Shown here in pieces: positions 1 through 6,870 of a stretch of 13,803 bases of DNA. The DNA comes from an uncultured bacterium. GTDB lineage: Bacteria > Verrucomicrobiota > Lentisphaeria > Victivallales > Victivallaceae. Position numbers and translations under genes: made by a program. The stretch lies in contig CASECL010000190.1 of NCBI GenBank assembly GCA_949286445.1, forward strand, positions 1 through 13,803, read 5' to 3'. Numbering within the stretch: position 1 is the first letter of the stretch; each line of letters starts with the position of its first letter. Below the pieces are notes generated by a model. It was not told the origin of the DNA and searched no databases. It saw only the letters and a program-made list of their open reading frames with translations.

Positions 1-21
1 GATTTTGTAAAACACTTGCCT

Positions 22-50
22 CCGGAGAAAAAATGCCGTCTTCTCTCCGG
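22..50 (-). terminator. Stem-loop after the last gene, possible terminator
   Basis: On the minus strand CCGGAGAGAAGA, a six-base loop CGGCAT and TTTTTTCTCCGG can pair over 12 positions, with the outer seven perfect and two G-U pairs inside. It lies 12 bases after the stop of the 192-residue gene. The sequence after it is AGGCAAGTGTTTT rather than an immediate U-run, so it is not a textbook Rho-independent terminator and might instead protect the 3' end. Confidence 0.45.
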
Positions 51-62
51 AAAATCACTGTT

Positions 63-641
63 TTATTCTGCTGTTTTCATCTCTTCACGCAAAGCCGCTT
101 CTTTGGTTCTGGCATCAGTATAACGCTTGCTCAGGGCCTTCATTTCTTCATTGTCCCCGGCAGCCATAAGTTCAGCAGCCTTGTCAAATTTTTTGAAGTG
201 AAGTTCCCGGTCAGCCATCATCAGAGGACGTCCTTCGCCAGCCCACAGAGAAAATTTATTTGCCTTGGCGAACTTATCTAATTCAATATCCGCCAGACGG
301 TCTTCCTGAATAAGAGCTCTGTCTTCCGGTGAAGCTTCAAGAGCAGCACGGGCTTTGCGGCATCGATCTGCAACCGCTGCACCGCCTTCCATCTTGGCAA
401 TGCTGTTAAGATAATATTCGCGAATTTTTTTCTCTGCTTCTTTTTTACTGTTATAAAGTTCTGTATATTCCGGATTTTTCAGCAAAACATCTTTTTCATA
501 AGCAACAAAGGCCTTGTTATAAGGAAATCCCCAGTAAACTTTGCTTAATGCCGAAATTTCAGCATTTATTTCTTTTTTTGTCCGGGCAAAAACCGATACG
601 CCGAGCAGCATCGCTATCGCGACAAAAAACATTTTCTTCAT
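63..641 (-). CDS. Small secreted helical protein, function unknown
   Basis: 192 residues. I do not recognise a family. The first 19 residues form a clear signal peptide (MKKMFFVAIAMLLGVSVFA, then R), so the protein is exported. The mature part is rich in Lys, Glu and Ala and is predicted by eye to be almost wholly helical, with charged amphipathic stretches such as YNSKKEAEKKIREYYLNSIA (63-82); one mature Cys (94). ATG is preceded by AAAGGAG eight to nine bases upstream, a strong site. It is the third gene of the envelope module, 55 bases after the pseudoprotease gene. Its size and helical, charged character would suit a Skp-like chaperone, an adaptor or a substrate of the protease pair, but none of these is shown by the sequence. 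Confidence 0.8.
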   Translation of the reverse strand: MKKMFFVAIAMLLGVSVFARTKKEINAEISALSKVYWGFPYNKAFVAYEKDVLLKNPEYTELYNSKKEAEKKIREYYLNSIAKMEGGAAVADRCRKARAALEASPEDRALIQEDRLADIELDKFAKANKFSLWAGEGRPLMMADRELHFKKFDKAAELMAAGDNEEMKALSKRYTDARTKEAALREEMKTAE

Positions 642-696
642 CTCATTCTCTCCTTTCAGTTCATGATTTTCTCCAAATCAGATGATTCGGACACTT

Positions 697-2856
697 TTAG
701 TTGAACTTTACCACCCGGTTCACCGTCATACGACGAACAGTAAGAGAAACCTTACTTTTGCCGGACAGAAGTTTTTTCAATTCTTCCACATTCCTGACCG
801 CTACCCCATCGACATCAAGAATTATTTCGTAGGGACGCAATCCGGCTACTGAAGCCCTGCTGCCTGGAGCCACACGGCTGACGATAACCCCGGGATCATC
901 CGGTTTCATCCGGAAATATTCTCTCACTTCAAAAGTAGCATTTGCGGCAGAGAAACCAAAATCCGAAGCATTGTAGCGTTCTGCCGTGCCAAAATGCAGC
1001 GGCATAGCCCCCAAAGTCAACTCTTTTTCCTCAAATTTCCCATCTGAAATCACCCCAAGAGTAATCTTTTTCCCCACTCCGATCCGTGACAACTGCGTAT
1101 TAAGTGAATTCATTACGTTTGGCCATGGCGTGGGGATCATTTCAAAATACTGTTCCGGTATCTTGTCGTATTCTTTCCACGGGAACTGCATGCCCAAATC
1201 ATTACTATCTATCTCATAGGACGCCAATTCTATATTCTGTCCATTGGCATAACGGTAATACAGCAGGATGTCCCCCTCCTTCAAACCGGCCGAGGCAGCA
1301 GGAGAATTTTCTCTCACCCGGGTAATCAGCCCGCCCTTTTCCCCGTCATCTGTCAACGCAGAAACATTTTTATTTCTGGCCAGTTCTGAATTAAGTTCCT
1401 GCAATTCAACTCCGAGCCAAGCCGACTGAGCCAAGCGATCCTTGCCTTTGCGCGGGATATTATCGGGATCAAACGGTGACGCAGAGGAAAAAATATCCGC
1501 CAACGCCCCACCGTCCAGCAATTTGGTATCGTTGCCGTAAGAATTCACCATCCCCTGCCGTGACAATGGAAACAGCAGTAATTTCATGTCATTGGAAAAA
1601 AGCAGATCCTTCCCTGTTGAAAAATTCTCCAAAAGAGGAACGATACGGTTGCCATAGGATTTCTGAAATTTTTCAACCCGGCCCGGACGAATTGTAACAT
1701 CAATTTTCCCATCCATGTTGCGTATTGCCGTCATATTCACCGGCTGTTCAAACATCCCGGCCATTTTTCCGCGGAAAAACTCTATTCCCTTACCGGATAT
1801 TTTTTTCTCCGGCATCACCACTATAGCACCCCAATCCTTCAATGAACCGACAAATTCTGCCGCAATCCGGTTCCCGTCCGGCAGCGTAAGCACAATATTT
1901 TCCAGTCGTCCAGTCTGTTCCGGAGAGAATTTCGCTCTCACCAGCACCCGGCCGTCCGGCAACAACATTCCTATGGCATAAAATTCATTTTTGTCGCTTT
2001 CAGACATTTGAGAGTGGCGAAGCATCATCCGGTTTCCCCGGTTTTCCGGCGGGCTTAACACTATGGATACCGGGAAAAAATTTTCAATAATAAATTTCTT
2101 TTTTTCTTCCAGCGTTCTGTCACGTTCTGCCGCGGAAATCATTTTCCATTTCTCCGGACTGTCCAGCCGTCTGTCCCGCAATGCCAGATAACGGCGGAAG
2201 CCCAAAGTTACCGCATTACCATCGGAGTCGCAGATAACCGTGTTTTCCGGTGAATAATGATACCTGACATTTCCAGCCAGATTAACCACGGAGTGATCCC
2301 CCCGATAAGGAACAACTCCGGCGAAAGGAATCCCGTAATCATCCGTCACAAAAAAGTGATATAATTTACCATCTTTTTTCCCATTGAACTCAATCTTTGA
2401 CAGTTTCGCTTCCGGGTCGTTAATACTCAAAGCTATCGCCATCCGTTCCGGATAATATGATTGGATTACGGCCGGATAAACTTTTCCATTCTGACGCACT
2501 TCGATGCGTTCGATCCATTCCGGAATCAAATTTAAATCGGTGGTAATCACCTTCCGGTCTCCTACCGCAAATCCGGGAATTGAAACAGCGTTTTTTCCTT
2601 CAATAACGCCAGATACTCTATCATAATGATAGTTATTACAATTCGGGCAGAAATACTTTATTGAGAAGTTCGGAGACTTACCATATTTATCCAGCCGGAA
2701 ATAGTAATCCACCTGACATACCGCAGGGGAATTTTTTTTCAACAGCCTTTCACTCAGCTCTTGATCCACCTCAGCACTATCATTGGCAGCTGCCGCTTCC
2801 GCCGCCATAAATCCCGAAAAAAACACCATAAGAATAGCAAAGAAAAATTTCTTCAT
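697..2856 (-). CDS. Secreted HtrA-like pseudoprotease with two PDZ domains
   Basis: 719 residues with a signal peptide (1-24, cleavage near AAA/AN). Residues about 44-225 can be aligned by eye to the upstream HtrA: VITTDLNL (103-110) against ILTNYHVV, RMAIALS (138-144) against DLDIALL, and VICDSDGNAVTLG (207-219) against PLIDTSGRVVGIN. In this reading His, Asp and Ser become Leu108, Ala140 and Glu204. A second such stretch follows: GRVLVRAK (302-309) and AEFVGSLKDWGAIVV (333-347) against AEIVGADKDLDIALL, with Lys309 and Gly343 at the His and Asp positions. PDZ1 lies at about 478-615 (GGLITRVRENSPAASAGLKE, positions 508-527), with a long insertion, and PDZ2 at about 633-715 (PGVIVSRVAPGSRASVAGLR, 655-674). 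C70-x2-C73-x3-H77 might bind metal. The Shine-Dalgarno AAGGAG lies in the last codons of the protease gene, six bases from start to stop. Role inferred: a regulatory or substrate-binding partner of that protease. Confidence 0.75.
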   Translation of the reverse strand: MKKFFFAILMVFFSGFMAAEAAAANDSAEVDQELSERLLKKNSPAVCQVDYYFRLDKYGKSPNFSIKYFCPNCNNYHYDRVSGVIEGKNAVSIPGFAVGDRKVITTDLNLIPEWIERIEVRQNGKVYPAVIQSYYPERMAIALSINDPEAKLSKIEFNGKKDGKLYHFFVTDDYGIPFAGVVPYRGDHSVVNLAGNVRYHYSPENTVICDSDGNAVTLGFRRYLALRDRRLDSPEKWKMISAAERDRTLEEKKKFIIENFFPVSIVLSPPENRGNRMMLRHSQMSESDKNEFYAIGMLLPDGRVLVRAKFSPEQTGRLENIVLTLPDGNRIAAEFVGSLKDWGAIVVMPEKKISGKGIEFFRGKMAGMFEQPVNMTAIRNMDGKIDVTIRPGRVEKFQKSYGNRIVPLLENFSTGKDLLFSNDMKLLLFPLSRQGMVNSYGNDTKLLDGGALADIFSSASPFDPDNIPRKGKDRLAQSAWLGVELQELNSELARNKNVSALTDDGEKGGLITRVRENSPAASAGLKEGDILLYYRYANGQNIELASYEIDSNDLGMQFPWKEYDKIPEQYFEMIPTPWPNVMNSLNTQLSRIGVGKKITLGVISDGKFEEKELTLGAMPLHFGTAERYNASDFGFSAANATFEVREYFRMKPDDPGVIVSRVAPGSRASVAGLRPYEIILDVDGVAVRNVEELKKLLSGKSKVSLTVRRMTVNRVVKFN

Positions 2857-2862
2857 TCTCTT

Positions 2863-4320
2863 TTACTCCTTACTGTAATCGGTGGAATAATTCAATACCA
2901 GAGTATTATTTCTGCCATTTCTGGATACAACAATTTCGATCCGGGTACTCTTATTCAGATTTTTTATTGCCCGATCGTAAATTTTTTTCACCTCTTCCAG
3001 TTTTTTGACTTTTTCCCCTCCGATGGATAATATCAGATCATTTTTTTCCATACCCGCCCTCACAGCATTGCCGAAGTAGTCAATCCCGAAAACAAAAACC
3101 CCGCCCTCCGGAGCGTAGAAGAACAAATCCGGATTGTCAAAACGATTGACCGATTTAGCGGAAAATCCCCAACGCGGCAATGCCAGCTCTCCGCCCTCCA
3201 CCCGGCCTTTTTCCACTGGAACAATGGAAATGGAAATCTCTTTCCCATTCCGGATAACTTTGAAATCCGCTTTTTTGCCAAATTCCAACAGCCCGAGTTT
3301 CCTTTTGATATCCGGCAAATCCTCCTGATTAAGTGCGGTAATCTTCACCCCATTGCATTCTACAATCCGGTCTTTTGGCAAAAATCCGCCCTTACGCGCC
3401 GGGCTCTCCGGGTCGGTTCCGGAAACAATCACTCCGCTGTCACCGTCAAAATAGGTATCGGTGTCGAAATCACGCAACGGCTGTAATTGAAACCCGCACC
3501 ATGTCCAGTTGGCTCTGCCATATTTCCTCAACCGGTCAAGTACTTCAATGATAACATAAGAAGGTATGGTAAATCCTATTGTCCCCCCCTGCATAACACC
3601 GAGAGTATTTATTCCGACCACCCTTCCGCTGGTATCAATCAGCGGTCCGCCTGAATTTCCTGGAGAGATGGAGGCATCTATCTGGTACCACAAATTGTAA
3701 TTGCCGTTTACCGGCAGATAGCGTCTGGCGCAGGATATGATTCCGATGGAAACGGAACGGGTCAATCCCCATGGTGCCCCCAGGGCCATAACAAAGTCTC
3801 CCTCACGGACGTGTTCAGGATAAAGTTCCGCCACCGGAAGTTTATGTTTTTCAGGAAGTTTCTTCAACCGCAGAAGTGCAATATCAAGATCCTTGTCCGC
3901 TCCGACGATTTCTGCCTCTGAGGCAAAACTATCATATAACATGCAACGCACGGATTTGGCTTTATCCACCACATGATAATTGGTCAGGATTTCGCCGTTT
4001 CCGCTTATCAGCACTCCGCTTCCGGAAACTGAATTGGCGGCGTCACGACCGTTTTCCAAATTGGAGCAAACCGACCTTATATAAACCAGCGATGGAAAAA
4101 CTTTTTCCCCCGCCCGGCGGACAACGCGGCGGATATCTGAACCGTAACGGCCCTCAAAATCCTCTATTGCCGCATCATCTGCGGTTGCCGGATCTTCCGT
4201 CGCTTCGCTGCAATCTTCTTCCCGGACCTGATATTTATTCTGTACCGGAACACCATTCCATCCCAGCCAGAACATATACCCCAGAACCGTTATCAGCAAA
4301 AGCTGCAGAATCCATCTCAT
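2863..4320 (-). CDS. HtrA/DegP-type serine protease with two PDZ domains
   Basis: This is a periplasmic, membrane-tethered or secreted quality-control protease of the S1C (HtrA) family that cleaves misfolded envelope proteins. In 485 residues: an N-terminal hydrophobic segment (3-21, a signal anchor or signal peptide); an acidic spacer (34-57); a trypsin-like domain with His116 (TNYHVV), Asp146 (DLDIALL) and Ser223 (SPGNSGGPL), a complete triad in the correct family order; PDZ1 (about 275-370, core GVIVSGTDPESPARKGGFLP, positions 296-315); and PDZ2 (about 383-480, core AVRAGMEKNDLILSIGGEKV). The start has GGGAG about ten bases upstream, 26 bases after rnfE. It is followed after six bases by a larger protein that looks like an inactive relative, so the two may work as a pair. 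I give no deg symbol because DegP/Q/S cannot be separated by eye. Confidence 0.93.
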   Translation of the reverse strand: MRWILQLLLITVLGYMFWLGWNGVPVQNKYQVREEDCSEATEDPATADDAAIEDFEGRYGSDIRRVVRRAGEKVFPSLVYIRSVCSNLENGRDAANSVSGSGVLISGNGEILTNYHVVDKAKSVRCMLYDSFASEAEIVGADKDLDIALLRLKKLPEKHKLPVAELYPEHVREGDFVMALGAPWGLTRSVSIGIISCARRYLPVNGNYNLWYQIDASISPGNSGGPLIDTSGRVVGINTLGVMQGGTIGFTIPSYVIIEVLDRLRKYGRANWTWCGFQLQPLRDFDTDTYFDGDSGVIVSGTDPESPARKGGFLPKDRIVECNGVKITALNQEDLPDIKRKLGLLEFGKKADFKVIRNGKEISISIVPVEKGRVEGGELALPRWGFSAKSVNRFDNPDLFFYAPEGGVFVFGIDYFGNAVRAGMEKNDLILSIGGEKVKKLEEVKKIYDRAIKNLNKSTRIEIVVSRNGRNNTLVLNYSTDYSKE

Positions 4321-4346
4321 TATTATTCCACTCCCTTTCCGGTTAT

Positions 4347-5030
4347 TTAATCTTTGTCATTATCAATTATCCGGCAAATATGGCAATGGCGGCAATCCAG
4401 CCCCTGAGGCGGAATATAACGCTCATGATTTTTCACCGCGCGCCGGTAATTAAGATAATTCATACCGGCAAGCAGCACACCGACAATTATGAACGCCCCG
4501 GGAGCACTCGCAGGAAGCAGAAAATCGGTCGTCCAGGCAGTAACCACTTTCACATCAAACAAAGATCCGGTACTGAGAAACTCTCTGATCATACCGAGGA
4601 AAGTCAGTACCAGAGTAAACCCGATCCCCATGCCGAGACCGTCCATAGCGGAACTTAAAACGCCGTTTTTGGACGCAAATGCTTCCGCCCGTCCCAGTAC
4701 GATGCAGTTGACCACAATCAGGGGGATGAATATTCCCAGTGCATTATACAGCGACTCGGGAGCGTATGAACGCATCAGAAGTTCGATAATGGTTACAAAT
4801 GTTGCAATCACAATAATGTAAACCGGAATACGGATTTTTTTCGGCACAATTCCGGCAATCAGTGAAATAACCACGTTGCTGCCGAATAACACAAAGGTGG
4901 TGGCCAATCCCATTCCCATTCCGTTAAGCGAACTGCTGGTTACCGCCAGTGTGGGACAGGTGCCCAGAAGAAGCACCAGCACCGGGTTTTCTTTCCAAAG
5001 TCCTTTGGTAAACTCTTTGAATACACTCAT
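4347..5030 (-). CDS. rnfE: Rnf complex membrane subunit RnfE with CxxCxxC tail
   Basis: RnfE is the membrane partner and paralogue of RnfA. In 227 residues with about six hydrophobic segments, the signature NPVLVLLLGTCPTLAVTSS (15-33) holds Cys25 and ALGIFIPLIVVNCIVLG holds Cys109. These are the two positions that pair with RnfA Cys25/Cys119 to bind the intramembrane [2Fe-2S] cluster in known structures. SSAMDGLGMGIGFTLVL (126-142) is typical of RnfE and NqrD. After the last membrane segment (about 177-196) there is a soluble tail with C213-R-H-C216-H-I-C219, a possible metal or cluster site. The start has a strong Shine-Dalgarno GGAGG eight bases upstream and shares ATGA with rnfG. The next gene begins 26 bases after the stop. 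Confidence 0.95.
   Translation of the reverse strand: MSVFKEFTKGLWKENPVLVLLLGTCPTLAVTSSSLNGMGMGLATTFVLFGSNVVISLIAGIVPKKIRIPVYIIVIATFVTIIELLMRSYAPESLYNALGIFIPLIVVNCIVLGRAEAFASKNGVLSSAMDGLGMGIGFTLVLTFLGMIREFLSTGSLFDVKVVTAWTTDFLLPASAPGAFIIVGVLLAGMNYLNYRRAVKNHERYIPPQGLDCRHCHICRIIDNDKD
4366..4395 (-). promoter_or_regulatory. Weak candidate internal promoter before the htrA-like gene
   Basis: On the minus strand TTGCCG (4390-4395) and GATAAT (4366-4371) are 18 bases apart, inside the 3' end of rnfE. Four of six and five of six positions match the sigma70 consensus. It would start transcription near 4359, about 40 bases before the protease ATG, and could give the envelope trio expression independent of rnf. 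Chance matches of this quality are common, so this is only a candidate. Confidence 0.25.
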
Positions 5031-5734
5031 TTTTTATCCTCCAGCAATTTGGCCCGGTTCGCCTCAAAGGTTTTTACCGATTTTTCGGCCAGGCGCGCCA
5101 CCGCACGGCTGGTGATGGTGGCTCCGGTCATGTAAATCATGTCTCCGCCATCCTTTTTCACCAGCCAGGGCGAAGTAAGACTGTCCTCTTCAGATCTCTT
5201 CTTGCCGGCGTAAGCCGCGGTAAGCCCTTTGAACTGGTCCAGGTAAACATTGCCCGGAATACCTGAATCCGACGGTTTGAATACATTGAAAATAGTTTTC
5301 TGCTCTTTTCTCTGGCAGACATTGGATCCCAGTCCGGGGGTTTCATTCTGCCTGGTAATAAGCATAAGGTTGATACTTCCATCCGGAAGTATTCCGCAGA
5401 GAGAGGCTATTTCACCGGAATATCCGTTCATATCGGAGGTTTCCACCGCCACTCCGGTAACTTTGCCGTTTTTGCGGCCGATGAAGAATTTCACCGGGCT
5501 GCCGTCTTCTGCGGTAACTTCCAGCACATCATTGCCGATATCGTTATCAAATTCAGGCAGCACCTGACGCAATGCGGTGTTGAGAGATTTTTTCTGAGCC
5601 TCGGCAATCGGTTTGGCTGTCAGCAGATTGGCGGCGGACAGGGCCGCGGCGGCCAGCAGTCCCACGGCAGCGAGAAATGCCCCCAGATACCAGGCTTTCT
5701 CGGTATTTTTCATTTCTTTCAATTTATTCAGCAT
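5027..5734 (-). CDS. rnfG: Rnf complex subunit RnfG (covalent FMN)
   Basis: RnfG is a membrane-anchored, periplasm-facing subunit related to NqrC that carries covalent FMN. In 235 residues: one N-terminal membrane anchor (about 14-37), an FMN-binding domain with GYSGEIASLCGILPDG (104-119) and NETPGLGSNV (130-139), and the attachment motif T203-G-A-T206-I-T-S-R-A-V, where Thr206 is the expected acceptor. In most RnfG/NqrC-like sites an Asp lies three residues before the first Ser/Thr; here that position is Ile200, and the nearest Asp is 198. It starts with ATG within the last bases of rnfD, preceded by AGAGGA about nine bases upstream, and ends in an ATGA overlap with rnfE. Confidence 0.95.
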   Translation of the reverse strand: MLNKLKEMKNTEKAWYLGAFLAAVGLLAAAALSAANLLTAKPIAEAQKKSLNTALRQVLPEFDNDIGNDVLEVTAEDGSPVKFFIGRKNGKVTGVAVETSDMNGYSGEIASLCGILPDGSINLMLITRQNETPGLGSNVCQRKEQKTIFNVFKPSDSGIPGNVYLDQFKGLTAAYAGKKRSEEDSLTSPWLVKKDGGDMIYMTGATITSRAVARLAEKSVKTFEANRAKLLEDKK

Positions 5735-6867
5735 GACTTCTTTTCCTCTTTCCGGCGCGCTTTTACATAGCCGAACGGACGCTTGGCGCAGAAGCGGTCG
5801 ATCAGCGGAACCAGTGAATTCATCAGCAGAATGGCAAAGCTCACTCCTTCCGGATAATTACCGAATATTCTTATGCAGGAAGTTATAACTCCGCATCCGA
5901 TACCGAAGACGACACACCCCATTGAGGTCATCGGACTGGTAACCATATCGGTTGCCATGAATATCGCTCCCAGCAGCAGACCGCCGGTGAAAACATGAAA
6001 CATCGGCGACGGAGTATATCCGGGGGCAAAATAACGTATTATGCCGGTAAGCACCACTACTGTACCGATATAAAATATTGGAATTCTCCAGTTGATCAGC
6101 CTCCAGTAAAGCAGCAAAAGTCCGCCGAGAATAAGAGCTATTCCTGAAGTTTCACCGAGGCATCCGGGCTTATCGCCATATATGAAACAAGTCCACATCT
6201 GCACATTATCCTGCCGGCTGGTACGATCTGCTGCCAGATGCCCTTTCCCGGGGATTTTCTCCATTGTGCTGACAATGCTCAGCGGTGTGGAACAGGTTAT
6301 TCCGTCAAAACTCTTTTTGGCAAGGCCTTTCTCCAGGTCTTCCGGGCTGAAAAACTCAAAAGTATAGGAGAAATTTTCCTCATTCATAAACCGGGTCGGC
6401 ACCCAGGTTGTCATAATTCCGGGGAATGCCAGCAGCAATGCCACCCGCGCCACCAGAGCCGGATTAAACGGATTGTGTCCCAGTCCGCCGAAGAACTGTT
6501 TGGCAATCCAGATGGCGATGAAACTTCCGATCAGGCAGATCCAGAGCGGAACTCCGGCTGAGAGGTTCATTCCCAGCAGCATTCCGGTAACCAGCGCACT
6601 GCAGTCCTTCAGTGTCCGCCATACCGGTTTTTTCACCAGCAGGCACCACAGAGCCTCTGCCAGCACGCAGCCGCCCATGCAGCTTAAAGTAACCCACAAC
6701 GCCCGCCAGCCAAAATAGTAAATACCAGCCACCAGACCGGGAGTCAGAGCGATCATTACTTTAAGCATGATCTCTGTTATGCCCGTCTTGTCATGTATGT
6801 GCGGCGAAACACTTACCAGCAAAGCATTTGCGTCCGGCATTGAAATTGTTTTTTCCGTTTCCGACAT
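5728..6867 (-). CDS. rnfD: Rnf complex membrane subunit RnfD (covalent FMN)
   Basis: RnfD is an integral membrane subunit related to NqrB that carries a covalently bound FMN and is thought to form part of the ion path. 379 residues with many hydrophobic segments. Recognised stretches are SPHIHDK near the N-terminus, FGGLGHNPFNPALVARVALL (126-145), GYTPSPMFHVFTGGLLLGAIF (positions 286 on, without the last residue) and ATDMVTSPMT, followed by IFGNYPEGVSFAILLMN and RPFGY. The flavin-attachment site is D188-G-I-T191-C-S-T194-P-L. The acceptor would be Thr194; the pattern keeps Asp, Thr and Thr at the expected spacing but has CS where GA is usual. A Shine-Dalgarno AAAGGAA lies about 10 bases upstream of ATG. 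The stop overlaps the rnfG start by seven bases. No apbE flavin transferase gene is in the window, so one must be encoded elsewhere if the site is used. Confidence 0.96.
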   Translation of the reverse strand: MSETEKTISMPDANALLVSVSPHIHDKTGITEIMLKVMIALTPGLVAGIYYFGWRALWVTLSCMGGCVLAEALWCLLVKKPVWRTLKDCSALVTGMLLGMNLSAGVPLWICLIGSFIAIWIAKQFFGGLGHNPFNPALVARVALLLAFPGIMTTWVPTRFMNEENFSYTFEFFSPEDLEKGLAKKSFDGITCSTPLSIVSTMEKIPGKGHLAADRTSRQDNVQMWTCFIYGDKPGCLGETSGIALILGGLLLLYWRLINWRIPIFYIGTVVVLTGIIRYFAPGYTPSPMFHVFTGGLLLGAIFMATDMVTSPMTSMGCVVFGIGCGVITSCIRIFGNYPEGVSFAILLMNSLVPLIDRFCAKRPFGYVKARRKEEKKSC

Positions 6868-6870
6868 ATC

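Noticed and set aside
3876..4658. 260-codon plus-strand open frame opposite htrA and rnfE
   Set aside because: It is an antisense shadow of two well-supported genes, has low-complexity Pro/Arg/His composition and spans their junction; no recognisable domain.
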